Origin: Demequina salsinemoris
GTDB taxonomy: Bacteria; Actinomycetota; Actinomycetes; Actinomycetales; Demequinaceae
Length of the DNA: 64,000 bases
Assembly (NCBI RefSeq): GCF_000974805.1
Contig: NZ_BBQZ01000001.1
Span: 489,929-553,928, forward strand
Direction of reading: 5' to 3'
The notes beneath the pieces are model-generated. The model saw only the letters and a program-made list of their open reading frames with translations, did not search any database and was not told the origin of the DNA. Below are positions 1 through 8,392 of this stretch, in pieces. The position numbers and the translations under genes are program-made. How positions within the stretch are numbered: the stretch's first letter is position 1; every line of letters begins with the position of its first letter.

Positions 1-30
1 CGTCCACAGCCCCGACGTCCCTCGGCCACT

Positions 31-40
31 GCATCGTTCC
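31..40 (+). repeat. Dispersed GCATCGTYC word (noncoding copy)
   Basis: This is GCATCGTTCC followed by TGG, a noncoding copy of the word that recurs about 30 times in the window. It lies beyond the terminator of the DUF5679 gene. Function is unknown; see the findings. Confidence 0.5.
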
Positions 41-84
41 TGGACCCACGCATAGTCGTGGAAGGCGAACGTCCCCGAACGCGA

Positions 85-120
85 AGAAGCGGGCCGCCCC
101 GTGAGGGACGGCCCGCTTCT
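85..120 (-). terminator. Hairpin terminator after the DUF5679 gene
   Basis: A perfect 12-bp stem (AGAAGCGGGCCG with CGGCCCGCTTCT) encloses a 12-nt loop, 19 nt beyond the stop codon of the leftward DUF5679 gene. There is no strong U tract, which is usual in this high-GC genome. Confidence 0.75.
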
Positions 121-138
121 GTCAGCTTCGGTGGGCGC

Positions 139-297
139 TTACGCCTTGCCGAGGATGCGGTTCAGCTTGGTGCCGCAGACGGGGCAGACGCCCTTCGCCA
201 TGCGACGGTCGTTCGAGACGACGACGTCGCCCTCAGCCTCGCGCTTCTCCTTGCACTTGACGCAGTAGAACTCGCCCTGCCACTTCTCGTCGGCCAT
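139..297 (-). CDS. Small zinc-ribbon protein, DUF5679 family
   Basis: A 52-residue protein with two CxxC pairs (Cys12/Cys15 in CVKC and Cys38/Cys41 in CPVC) spaced as in a zinc ribbon. The length, the motifs and the basic C-terminus (NRILGKA) match DUF5679, a small family common in actinobacteria. Function is unknown; nucleic-acid or protein binding through zinc is only an inference. The ATG at 297 is chosen over an in-frame start at 339 because GAGGAGGGA lies just upstream. It is transcribed alone, with a hairpin terminator after it. Confidence 0.85.
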   Translation of the reverse strand: MADEKWQGEFYCVKCKEKREAEGDVVVSNDRRMAKGVCPVCGTKLNRILGKA

Positions 298-474
298 GAG
301 TCCCTCCTCATTCGTAAGGCGCGGCCGGTGGCCGCGCATCGATCGGTCTGCTGGACCTTCGCCCCCCAGCGTAGACGCGAGGTGCGGCGAAAGGTCGTCA
401 TCTCAGCACGCCGTGTCGCGGCGCGTCGAGCGGACCGCTAGAGCCTAAGGCACGCCTGCGGCCGTGCGCGACCG

Positions 475-1887
475 CTACCGGTCCGTGTCCGGGTCGGGTT
501 CGCCACCCGCGTCGTCCCCGCCCGCATCGTCCGCGCCCCCGCCGAGGAGCTTCTCGAGCTCGCGGTCCATCTCGTCCTCCTGGTCGCCCGAGACCCGGCG
601 CTCGACCCACGCGGACCAGTCCTCGAGGTCCGTCGCGGTGGGCAGCAGGTCGGGATGCGACCACACCTCGTCGCGCGCGGAGGGTCCGGCCTTGGAGGCG
701 AGCGACGCCCACATCGCGGCGGCGTCGCGCATGCGGCGCGGACGCAGCTCGAGCCCGAGCAGGGTCGCGAAGGTGTCCTCCGCGGGCCCGCCGGCCGCGC
801 GACGGCGGCGCATCATCTCGCCGAGCTGGCTGAGCGACGCGAGGTGCGGGGCCGCGGCGCGCATCGTGACGTCCTGAACCCAGCCCTCGACGAGCGCGAG
901 GAGGGTCTCGATCGACTCGAGCGTCGCGGTCTGCTCCTCCGAGTGCTCGGGCGCGAAGATGCCGCGCGTGAGGGCCTTCTGCAGCTTGGCGGGGTCGCCG
1001 ACGCCCGCGTCGCGGACGGCCTCGTCGAGCGCGTCGGCGTCGATCGCGATGCCCTGCGAGTAGCGCTCGATCAGGGAATGGAGCTTGGCCTGGAGCCACG
1101 GTGCGGCCTGGAACAGGCGCACGTGCGCGGCCTCGCGCAGCGCGAGGAATGCCTTCACCTCGCGCTCATCGACGCCCTCGAGCCCGCGCGCGAACTCCTC
1201 GACCGCATGCGGCACGATCGCGACCCGGGCCTCCGCCAGCAGCGGGATCCCCAGGTCGGTGGCGCCGAACGCCTCGCGAGCCATCTCCCCGGCGGCCTGG
1301 CCGACGTGCATGCCGCACACCGTGGGGCTCACGGAGGACAGCATCGCGCGGCCCTGCTCGCCGAGCAGCGCGTTCGTCGGATCGTCGGGGTCGTCCGACG
1401 CGGCGAGCTCCCGTCCCAGCACGCCGCCGAGCGCCTGCGAGACGCTCACCGCGACGGGGCCCGCGAGCGAGCGCCACGTGGGAAGCGTCGCCTCGACCCA
1501 CTCCGCGCGGCTCCACACGCGCGGCTCGAGGCGCGACGGGTCCAGATCGGTCGCGGCGTCGAGCCACAGCTCTGCCTCGGACACGACCGCCCGGTGCTCC
1601 GACGCGACTGCGGCCGAGACCGTGGGATCACCGCCCTGCGCCGCGACGCCGCGCGCGACGTCGTGCGCGAGCTGCCAGTTGACGTCCTGCCCGTCGCCCT
1701 GGGACAGCAGCGTCCTGATCTGGCGCAGGACGTGGTCCATCATCGCGGGCGAGGCGCTCATGCCGGAGGCCTGCGCGAGCGCCTGCGGGTCCATGCCCAT
1801 GCGCTGAAGCTCGGCGAGCGCCTCGTCGGCGTCGTCTCCGAAGAGCTCGCGCAGGAGGCGCATCCACGGGGTCTCGTCGTCGGTCAC
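475..1887 (-). CDS. DUF2342 (Zincin_2) metalloprotease-like protein
   Basis: 470 residues. The body matches DUF2342, the actinobacterial zinc-dependent metalloprotease-like family (Rv3195-like) found beside the PDZ/Lon-like protease gene. The expected HExxH reads R-E-A-A-H in the segment LREAAHVRLF, so Glu and one His remain but the first His is not seen. Catalysis is therefore uncertain. The C-terminus is an acidic tail rich in Asp and Gly. The GTG at 1887 is preferred because CGAGGAGACGAC precedes it; an upstream ATG at 1935 lacks such a site. It is divergent from the PDZ protease gene, with about 90 bp between starts. Confidence 0.85.
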   Translation of the reverse strand: MTDDETPWMRLLRELFGDDADEALAELQRMGMDPQALAQASGMSASPAMMDHVLRQIRTLLSQGDGQDVNWQLAHDVARGVAAQGGDPTVSAAVASEHRAVVSEAELWLDAATDLDPSRLEPRVWSRAEWVEATLPTWRSLAGPVAVSVSQALGGVLGRELAASDDPDDPTNALLGEQGRAMLSSVSPTVCGMHVGQAAGEMAREAFGATDLGIPLLAEARVAIVPHAVEEFARGLEGVDEREVKAFLALREAAHVRLFQAAPWLQAKLHSLIERYSQGIAIDADALDEAVRDAGVGDPAKLQKALTRGIFAPEHSEEQTATLESIETLLALVEGWVQDVTMRAAAPHLASLSQLGEMMRRRRAAGGPAEDTFATLLGLELRPRRMRDAAAMWASLASKAGPSARDEVWSHPDLLPTATDLEDWSAWVERRVSGDQEDEMDRELEKLLGGGADDAGGDDAGGEPDPDTDR

Positions 1888-1978
1888 GTCGTCTCCTCGG
1901 CGCTCGGGCGGCGTCCGCGGTTGCGTCGCCTTCACTCAAGGTAACGTCCGGGCGGGGTGATTGGGTCTCGCGTTCGCT

Positions 1979-3124
1979 ATGGGCAATGATGGGGCGGTGA
2001 CCGACGAGACGACGCCCGACCCCGTGGAGACGTTCAACGCCTTGTACGAGGCGGATGAACCAGTCGTCACGCGCCGCGAGCGGGTGATGGGGATCTCCGG
2101 TCTCACGACGAGCGCCCTGGTCGCGCTCATGGTGATCCTCCCGTCGCCCTACGCGATCGGCGGCCCCGGTCCCACCTACGACACCCTGTCCACGACGGAC
2201 GACGGCGCGCTCGTCACGATCTCAGGCGCGGAGACCTACGAGCCCTCGGGCGAGCTGCGGCTCACGACCGTCTCGGTCCAGGACGCCGGGTCGACGTTCA
2301 TGACGATGGGCTCGGTGCTGCGCGGCTACCTGTCCGGGAGCCAGTACACGACGCCCCGCGAGCTGGTCTTCGGCAGCACCGAGGAGGACGCCGAGGAGGC
2401 GGAGCAGGAGTCCGCGGAGCAGTGGGTGACGTCGCAGGAGGCCGCGACGGTCGCCGCGCTCGAGGCGCTCGGCACCGAGGTGTCCGCGACGCTCACCGTC
2501 GCTCAGGTGCTCTCCGGTTCCGACGCTTCCGGCAAGCTCGAGGAGGGCGACGTGATCCTCGCGGTCGACGGCGAGGACCTTGACGGCTTCACCGACCTGG
2601 CGGACGCGATCGCGGGTCACGCCGTCGGGGACGAGCTCACCGTGACCGTCGACCGCGACGGCGAGGAGCAGGACGTGACGTTCGCGCTCGTCGATGACGG
2701 CACAGGCTCCCCGGTGATGGGGATCCTCGTGGACCCCGAGTTCGACCTCCCGATCGACGTCGAGGTCGCGATCGACACGGTCGGCGGCCCGAGCGCCGGG
2801 CTCATGTTCACACTCGGAATCATGGATCTCCTCACCGAGGACGACGAGCTGAACGGCGCCCTCGTCGCCGGCACCGGCACGATCTCGTCGACGGGGCAGG
2901 TCGGGGCGATCGGAGGCATCGACCTCAAGATGCTGGGCGCCCAGCGCGACGGCGCGGAGTGGTTCCTGGCCCCGGTGGACAACTGCGACGAGGTCGTCGG
3001 GCACATTCCTGACGGGCTGTCCGTTGTCGCGGTGGAGGACATCGACGACGCCTACGACGCCATCGTCGCGATCGGTGCAGGTCAGACGGACGACCTGCCG
3101 ACGTGCGAGGCTGTGGCAGGCTAG
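1979..3124 (+). CDS. PDZ-domain Lon-like (S16) membrane serine protease, YlbL family
   Basis: About 381 residues. A cytoplasmic N-terminus is followed by one membrane segment (about residues 43-62), a PDZ domain (about 160-240) and a C-terminal Lon-type S16 domain. The Ser-Lys dyad is visible: Ser272 in GGPSAGLM and Lys317 in GGIDLKMLGA, counted from the ATG at 1979. The family is membrane anchored with its protease domain outside, and Rv3194c is the mycobacterial relative. The start is uncertain: TTG 1961 and GTG 1997 are in frame and none has a strong ribosome site. The UPF0182 gene follows 60 bp downstream in the same direction, as in other actinobacteria. Confidence 0.88.
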   Translation: MGNDGAVTDETTPDPVETFNALYEADEPVVTRRERVMGISGLTTSALVALMVILPSPYAIGGPGPTYDTLSTTDDGALVTISGAETYEPSGELRLTTVSVQDAGSTFMTMGSVLRGYLSGSQYTTPRELVFGSTEEDAEEAEQESAEQWVTSQEAATVAALEALGTEVSATLTVAQVLSGSDASGKLEEGDVILAVDGEDLDGFTDLADAIAGHAVGDELTVTVDRDGEEQDVTFALVDDGTGSPVMGILVDPEFDLPIDVEVAIDTVGGPSAGLMFTLGIMDLLTEDDELNGALVAGTGTISSTGQVGAIGGIDLKMLGAQRDGAEWFLAPVDNCDEVVGHIPDGLSVVAVEDIDDAYDAIVAIGAGQTDDLPTCEAVAG

Positions 3125-3184
3125 TCGGAAGCACCTTCGGGCCGTCGCGCGGCGGCTCGACCGATGAGCTCGTGAGGACCGACA

Positions 3185-6100
3185 GTGACGTTCGCCGCAG
3201 ACGGCAACCAGCCCAGCCCACCACGCCCTATCCGTGTGCCGCAGCGACGCAGCCCGCTCGCGATCACGGCGATCGTGGTCGGCGTCATCGTCGTCCTGGC
3301 GGTGGTCGCGGCCAACATCTGGACCGAGATCGCCTGGTATGACCAGCTCGACTTCTCCGAGGTCGTGTGGGTCCAGTGGATCACCCGCGGGGTGCTGTTC
3401 CTGATCTTCGGCGGGCTCGCGGCCGGCGCCGTGTGGCTGTCGCTGTTCCTGGCCAAGCGCGCGCGTCCCGCGCGCAGCGAGGCGCAGTCGAGCCTGGACC
3501 GCTATCGCGAGCAGATCGAGCCGCTTGAGCGCGCCGTCACCATCTCGCTGCCGCTGTTCGTCGGCCTCATCGCGGGCGGCGCCATGTCGTCGCAGTGGCA
3601 GACGTTCCAGCTCTTCCTCCACCGCCAGTCGTTCGGCACCGAGGACCCCCAGTTCGGCCTTGACGCCGGCTTCTACGTCTTCACGCTCCCGGCGCTCAAC
3701 TCGATCGTCGCCTACGTGCTCACGATCTCGATCCTGTGCGCGATCGTCGCCGCCTTCGTCCACCTGCTGTACGGGTCCATCTCGGGCGGCGGCCGACGCT
3801 TCATCGCCTCGCGGGGCGCGCGCATCCAGCTGTCCGTGATCGGCTTGATCGTGATGCTCTCGGTCGCGGCGAACTACTGGCTCGACCGGTACAGCCTGCT
3901 GACCAAGCAGGGTGACCTCATCTACGGCGCGACGTACACCGACGTGAACGCTGTGCTGCCGTCGCGCACGATCCTGGCGGGAATCGCCGTGATCGTCGGG
4001 CTCATGTTCCTCGTGGTCATCTGGCGCGCCGACTGGCGCATCCCGATCATCGGCGTCGGCCTCATGGTGATCGCCGCGGTCGCGATCGGCGGGATCTACC
4101 CCGCGATCGTGCAGCGCTTCCAGGTGAACCCGAACCAGCAGGAGCTCGAGACCGACTACATCCAGCGCAACATCGATGCGACCCTCACGTCGTACGGCAT
4201 CGATGACGTGGAGATCACGCAGTACGACGCGACGACGGAGGCCGACGCCTCCGCGCTGCGCGCCGACGCGGACACCACCGCGCAGATCCGCCTGCTCGAC
4301 CCGAGCATCGTCGCTCCCGCGTTCCAGCAGCTCCAGCAGAACAAGCAGTACTACACGTTCGAGGACGAGCTGAACGTCGACCGCTACGACATCGACGGCG
4401 AGAGCCAGGACACCGTGATCGCGGTGCGCGAGCTCAACATGGACGGTCTCGACGACTCGAGCCGCAACTGGGTCAACGAGACCACCGTCTACACGCACGG
4501 CTACGGCGTCGTCGCGGCCTACGGCAACGCGGTGACGTCGGACGGGCAGCCGTCGTTCTTCGAGGGCGGCATCCCGTCCTCCGGACTGCTCGGCGACTAC
4601 GAGCCCCGCATCTACTTCGGTCAGAACCTGCCTGCCTACTCGATCGTGGGCGCGCCGGAGGGTGAGGGCGGCTGGGAGCTCGACTACCCGGACGACGACG
4701 CCGACAACGGCCAGCAGAACACCACGTACGAGGGTGATGGCGGGCCGTCGATCGGGAATCTGTTCGAGAAGCTCGCCTACGCGATCTCGTTCGGCGAGGA
4801 GCAGATCCTGTTCTCGGACCGCGTGACCTCGGAGTCGCAGGTGCTGTACTACCGCGACCCACTGGAGCGCGTCGCGAAGGTCGCCCCGTACCTCGAGCTC
4901 GACTCGACGGTGTACCCGGCTGTCGTCGACGGGCGCGTCGTGTGGGTGGTCGACGGCTACACGTCGACGTCGGAGTACCCATACGCGTCGCTCATCAACA
5001 CGACCGGCCTGTTCGCGGGCGACGACTCGAGCCTGATCCAGACCACGCTCAACTACGTGCGCAACTCGGTGAAGGCGACCGTCGACGCGTACGACGGCAC
5101 CGTGACGCTGTACGCGTGGGACGACGAGGACCCGATCCTCCAGGCGTGGGAGGACGTGTTCGGTTCGGAGATCCACCCGATCTCGGACATCTCCTCGGAC
5201 CTCATGAGCCACCTGCGCTACCCGGAGGACCTGTTCGCGATCCAGCGCTATCAGCTGTCCGAGTACCACGTCACGGACGCGGCGTCGTTCTTCTCGCAGG
5301 GTGACTTCTGGCAGGTGCCCGAGGACCCCAACGACTCCACGAGCCTCCAGGACCCGTACTACCTGACGCTCCAGATGCCGGGTCAGGACGAGCCGACGTT
5401 CTCGCTGACCACCAACTTCATCCCGGCGGGAACGAGTCCACGCAACATCCTCACCGGCTATCTCGCCGTGAACTCGGAGACGGGTGACACCGCCGGCGAG
5501 GTCGACGAGGACTACGGCACGCTGCGCCTGATGGAGCTTCCACGCGACACGACCATCCCAGGCCCAGGCCAGGTGCAGAACAACTTCAACGCGGACTCCG
5601 ACGCGCAGACGGTCCTGAACCTCCTGCGCTCGGGCGAGTCGACCGTCGACAACGGCAACCTGCTCACCCTTCCGGTCGGCGGCGGCCTGCTGTACGTGCA
5701 GCCCGTCTACGTCCAGGCGAGCAGCGGGACCCAGGTGCCGCTGCTGCGCAAGGTCTTCGTGTCCTTCGGCGACGAGGTCGGGTTCGCCGACACGCTCGCC
5801 GACGCGCTCGACCAGGTGTTCGGCGAGGGCGCGTCCGAGGGCGCGACCGATCCGGACGCCGGGGTCGACGGCGATGCCGTGGACGACGGGGTCGCGGACG
5901 ATGCGGCCACGGACGACGGGACGACGGACTCGTCCGCCACGCCCGAGGCGACCGATTCGGCGTCCAGTTCCGCGACCAGCGAGCCGACCGAGACGGCGAC
6001 GCCGGCCGAGACCACTCCTGCGGCGGCCGACGCGCAGGCGGCGCTCGACGAGGCGCTCTCCCGGGCCACCCAGGCCATCGAGGACGGCAACGCCGCGCTC

Positions 6101-6205
6101 GCGGACGGCGACTTCGCCGCCTACGGCGAGGCGCAGGACGCTCTTGACGAGGCGCTCCAGGACGCGGTGGCGGCCTCGGACGCGCTGGACGCCGCCACGG
6201 AGTAA
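3185..6205 (+). CDS. UPF0182 family large membrane protein
   Basis: 1006 residues. The first third holds about seven hydrophobic segments. A large, probably extracellular domain (about 310-870) follows, with family-typical stretches such as VNPNQQELETDYIQRNI and NFIPAGTSPRNILTGYLAVN. The C-terminal 130 residues are low-complexity Asp/Ala/Thr/Ser followed by an Ala-rich helix. It matches UPF0182 (Rv3193c-like) in length and layout; the function is not established. GTG 3185 has GTGAGGAC upstream. It probably shares a transcript with the PDZ protease gene and ends at a GC-rich hairpin. Confidence 0.92.
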   Translation: MTFAADGNQPSPPRPIRVPQRRSPLAITAIVVGVIVVLAVVAANIWTEIAWYDQLDFSEVVWVQWITRGVLFLIFGGLAAGAVWLSLFLAKRARPARSEAQSSLDRYREQIEPLERAVTISLPLFVGLIAGGAMSSQWQTFQLFLHRQSFGTEDPQFGLDAGFYVFTLPALNSIVAYVLTISILCAIVAAFVHLLYGSISGGGRRFIASRGARIQLSVIGLIVMLSVAANYWLDRYSLLTKQGDLIYGATYTDVNAVLPSRTILAGIAVIVGLMFLVVIWRADWRIPIIGVGLMVIAAVAIGGIYPAIVQRFQVNPNQQELETDYIQRNIDATLTSYGIDDVEITQYDATTEADASALRADADTTAQIRLLDPSIVAPAFQQLQQNKQYYTFEDELNVDRYDIDGESQDTVIAVRELNMDGLDDSSRNWVNETTVYTHGYGVVAAYGNAVTSDGQPSFFEGGIPSSGLLGDYEPRIYFGQNLPAYSIVGAPEGEGGWELDYPDDDADNGQQNTTYEGDGGPSIGNLFEKLAYAISFGEEQILFSDRVTSESQVLYYRDPLERVAKVAPYLELDSTVYPAVVDGRVVWVVDGYTSTSEYPYASLINTTGLFAGDDSSLIQTTLNYVRNSVKATVDAYDGTVTLYAWDDEDPILQAWEDVFGSEIHPISDISSDLMSHLRYPEDLFAIQRYQLSEYHVTDAASFFSQGDFWQVPEDPNDSTSLQDPYYLTLQMPGQDEPTFSLTTNFIPAGTSPRNILTGYLAVNSETGDTAGEVDEDYGTLRLMELPRDTTIPGPGQVQNNFNADSDAQTVLNLLRSGESTVDNGNLLTLPVGGGLLYVQPVYVQASSGTQVPLLRKVFVSFGDEVGFADTLADALDQVFGEGASEGATDPDAGVDGDAVDDGVADDAATDDGTTDSSATPEATDSASSSATSEPTETATPAETTPAAADAQAALDEALSRATQAIEDGNAALADGDFAAYGEAQDALDEALQDAVAASDALDAATE

Positions 6206-6216
6206 CGGCTCTACAA

Positions 6217-6227
6217 GGGACGATGCG
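6217..6227 (-). repeat. Dispersed GCATCGTYC word (noncoding copy)
   Basis: GGGACGATGCG on the plus strand, 12 nt after the UPF0182 stop codon and overlapping the 5' arm of the terminator hairpin. One of nine noncoding copies noted. Confidence 0.5.
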
Positions 6228-6259
6228 GGGCCGGCGGGGCATTTGCCTCCCGGCCCCGC
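6225..6259. terminator. GC-rich terminator hairpin after UPF0182
   Basis: A 10-bp stem (GCGGGGCCGG with CCGGCCCCGC) has further partial pairing inside. It lies between the UPF0182 stop codon and the tRNA gene. Confidence 0.65.
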
Positions 6260-6337
6260 TCCCGTTCCGCGGGGTCGCGGGGCCCCGTGGTCATCGGGGC
6301 ACCGAAACGCTGGTAGAGTTAATACCCGCAGCAACGA

Positions 6338-6414
6338 CGCGGGGTGGAGCAGTTCGGTAGCTCGCCGGGCTCATAACCCGGAGGTCGCAGGTTCAAATCC
6401 TGTCCCCGCTACCA
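6338..6414 (+). tRNA. Initiator tRNA-Met (CAT), CCA encoded
   Basis: 77 nt fold into a complete cloverleaf. The anticodon loop is CTCATAA (anticodon CAT). The anticodon stem ends in three G-C pairs next to the loop and the 1:72 pair is mismatched (C1, T72). Both are hallmarks of initiator tRNA. The T arm carries GGTTCAAATCC and the 3' CCA is encoded. A TAGAGT box at 6314-6319 could be its -10 element. Confidence 0.95.
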
Positions 6415-6420
6415 CTCGAG

Positions 6421-6448
6421 AAGGCCCGGACCAGATGGTCCGGGCCTT
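6421..6448 (+). terminator. Terminator after tRNA-fMet
   Basis: A perfect 12-bp stem (AAGGCCCGGACC with GGTCCGGGCCTT) and a 4-nt AGAT loop, 6 nt after the tRNA CCA. It also lies beyond the end of the leftward P1 peptidase gene. Confidence 0.85.
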
Positions 6449-6465
6449 CGTCGTTCCTGCTACGC

Positions 6466-7599
6466 CTAAGCCAGTTCGCTGATCCGTCCCCGCGCGGCCA
6501 GCCGCTCGAGAGCGAGCTCATGCGGCAGCGCAGGGCTGAAGTGCCCCGCACGCCCGGTCATGTCGCGGTTCGCGAAGAGCGCGTTGAGCACGGCCTCCTC
6601 GGTCGCCTGGACGGTCGCCGTGTAGAGCAGATCCATGAAGCTCCACGGCACCATCTGCAGGCTGTCCAGAGTGGCCTCCGCAGCAGGCGTCGCAGAGAAC
6701 CCGTTGTCCAGCGCCCCCGCGTTCCCCGTCGAGAACGCCAGGAAGATGTCGCCGGAGAAATGCCCGCCGGTCGTGCCGGTCCGCGCGAGCCCGAGGGACA
6801 CGCGCTTGGCGAGCGCCTCGCACTGCGTCGGGATGAGCGGCGCGTCGGTCGCGACCACCGCGATGCACGATCCCGAGCCTCCGGGCACCCGTCGGTCCTC
6901 GGCGAACCAGGATAGATCTCCCATCGGGTACGGCACGTCCAGATCCCCGAGGGGGACGCCCTGGATCATCAGCTCGCTGCGATCACCGAAGTTCGCCTGC
7001 AGGAACACGCCCACGGTGTACGTCGCGCCACCGATGGAGACCTGCCGCGAGGACGTGCCGTTGCCGCCCTTGAAGCCGTACAGGTTCATGCCCGTGCCGC
7101 CGCCGGCGGAACCCTCCGGGACAGCGGAAGAGGAGGCGGCATCGATGGCCGCCCCCGCATCGTCCGTCGTGACGAACGGCTGGTTGATGCTGTTGAGGTA
7201 ACCGTCCCAGGTCTCGCCGACCACGGGCAGCAGCCATTCGGCCGCGAGATCGGGACGATGCGTCGCGGTCCAGTCCACGACGCCGCGGTGGACGGTGCCC
7301 ACCGCGTGGGTGTTGGTGAGCATCACGGGGCCGGCGAAGGATCCGGAGTCGCGGATCCAGTGCGAGCCGGTGAGCTCGCCGTTGCCGTTGAGCGAGTGCA
7401 CGGCCGCGGGAACAGATGAGCCGACCCCGTCCCGCCCGAGCGGGAGGATCGCCGTGACCCCGGTACGGGCGGCGACTGCGGCATCGTCGGTGTCCTCGAT
7501 GCGCGTGACGGTGCCGACCGTGAGGCCGGGCACGTCCGTGATGCCGTTGAGCGGGCCGGGAGTGCCGGCGAGGTCGAGGCCAAGGTCGCGTGCTCTCAT
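6466..7599 (-). CDS. P1-family aminopeptidase (DmpA/BapA type, Ntn fold)
   Basis: 377 residues, the normal size of DmpA-like L-aminopeptidase/D-esterase and beta-aminopeptidases. These are made as a precursor that cleaves itself before a catalytic serine. The cleavage region is visible as G243-S244 followed by CIAVVATDAPL, and the later motif FSGDIFLAFSTGN (281-293) is also family typical. The expected substrates are peptides with N-terminal beta-amino, D- or small L-residues; the actual one is unknown. The start codon overlaps the stop codon of the TetR gene by 4 nt (ATGA), so the two are translationally coupled. A permease gene diverges from the TetR gene. Confidence 0.9.
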   Translation of the reverse strand: MRARDLGLDLAGTPGPLNGITDVPGLTVGTVTRIEDTDDAAVAARTGVTAILPLGRDGVGSSVPAAVHSLNGNGELTGSHWIRDSGSFAGPVMLTNTHAVGTVHRGVVDWTATHRPDLAAEWLLPVVGETWDGYLNSINQPFVTTDDAGAAIDAASSSAVPEGSAGGGTGMNLYGFKGGNGTSSRQVSIGGATYTVGVFLQANFGDRSELMIQGVPLGDLDVPYPMGDLSWFAEDRRVPGGSGSCIAVVATDAPLIPTQCEALAKRVSLGLARTGTTGGHFSGDIFLAFSTGNAGALDNGFSATPAAEATLDSLQMVPWSFMDLLYTATVQATEEAVLNALFANRDMTGRAGHFSPALPHELALERLAARGRISELA

Positions 7600-8222
7600 G
7601 CGGGGGACTCCTCGGGGTCGATGGTGATCGCCGGGCAGGACAGCGCCTCGGCGAGATGTGTGCGCATCAGGTGACGCGCGCGGTCGGCGGAGAAGCGACC
7701 GGCCGCGTTGATGATGTAGAGGCCGTACGCGTCCTCGAGCGCGACGGCGTTCGCCGCGATGTCGGAGGCGGCGGCGGAGGGGGAGAAGTGGCCCTGTGCG
7801 GTGCCGATCTCCACGGTGGTCGCGTACAGCGTCACCTGCTGCTCGGTGAGTGCGCGGGTCATGGTCCGGTGGACGGCGCTGCGGCGCACGAGGGCGTTGA
7901 GGTCGTAGAGGGCGACGACGAGGACGTCGTCGTCGTTCTCGGGCACGCCGGTGTCGATCAGCGCCGCGATCTTGTCGCGCGCGTCGGGAAGCGCGGCGAT
8001 CATCTCCTGGCGCGCGCCGACGAAGCGGTCGATCGCCTCCTCGTGCACCGCGATGAGCAGATCGTCCAGGTCCTTGAAGTGATAGTGGACGGTCCCGGTC
8101 GCGACGCCCGCGGCCTCGGCGATGTCCTTGATGCGCAGCCCGACGATCCCGCGCTCGCTCACGGCGTGCAGCGCGGCATCGAGAAGTTGCGCCCTGCGGG
8201 CGTCTCCATCGCTCCTGCCCAT
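7596..8222 (-). CDS. TetR-family transcriptional regulator
   Basis: 208 residues. The N-terminal helix-turn-helix is clear (about 22-65: GLRIKDIAEAAGVATGTVHY, then HFKDLDDLL), and the C-terminal ligand domain is divergent. It is first in an operon with the P1 peptidase and divergent from an APC permease. Two copies of a TGAC-N6-GTCA palindrome lie in the shared control region, one against its own start codon and one beside the permease promoter. This suggests it represses itself, the peptidase and the permease until a substrate or product binds. The regulon is an inference. Confidence 0.9.
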   Translation of the reverse strand: MGRSDGDARRAQLLDAALHAVSERGIVGLRIKDIAEAAGVATGTVHYHFKDLDDLLIAVHEEAIDRFVGARQEMIAALPDARDKIAALIDTGVPENDDDVLVVALYDLNALVRRSAVHRTMTRALTEQQVTLYATTVEIGTAQGHFSPSAAASDIAANAVALEDAYGLYIINAAGRFSADRARHLMRTHLAEALSCPAITIDPEESPA

Positions 8223-8224
8223 TC

Positions 8225-8238
8225 TGACCTCCGCGTCA
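8225..8238. promoter_or_regulatory. Putative TetR operator 1 (TGAC-N6-GTCA)
   Basis: The palindrome TGAC-CTCCGC-GTCA sits 2 nt upstream of the TetR start codon, over its ribosome-binding region. A second copy with identical 6-nt spacing is at 8349-8362. Confidence 0.5.
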
Positions 8239-8323
8239 AAGTAGATGAATTCACCGAGTGTGCATGGTCAATGTTTCGAGCACGTTGTGCCGATTTAACA
8301 GTACATTTCATTCTCAGAAATGC

Positions 8324-8352
8324 TTGACAGCACCCCGCTCGGTAACTTTGAC
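8324..8352 (+). promoter_or_regulatory. Promoter of the APC permease gene
   Basis: A consensus -35 box TTGACA (8324-8329) is followed after 17 nt by a weak -10 box TTTGAC (8347-8352). The -10 overlaps the start of the second TGAC-N6-GTCA palindrome. Confidence 0.5.
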
Positions 8353-8363
8353 TTTGGCGTCAA
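8348..8363. promoter_or_regulatory. Putative TetR operator 2 (TTGAC-N6-GTCAA)
   Basis: A 16-bp palindrome, TTGAC-TTTGGC-GTCAA, overlaps the predicted -10 and transcription start of the permease gene. Bound repressor would block initiation there. It has the same arm sequence and spacing as operator 1. Confidence 0.55.
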
Positions 8364-8392
8364 CATGGCACTTACCTAGAAAGGAAGCCGCC

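Noticed and set aside
2222..6334. A 1370-codon open frame on the minus strand opposite UPF0182
   Set aside because: It is a mirror of strong G/C third-position bias in the real gene. Its product is Arg/Val/Asp-rich with no domain.
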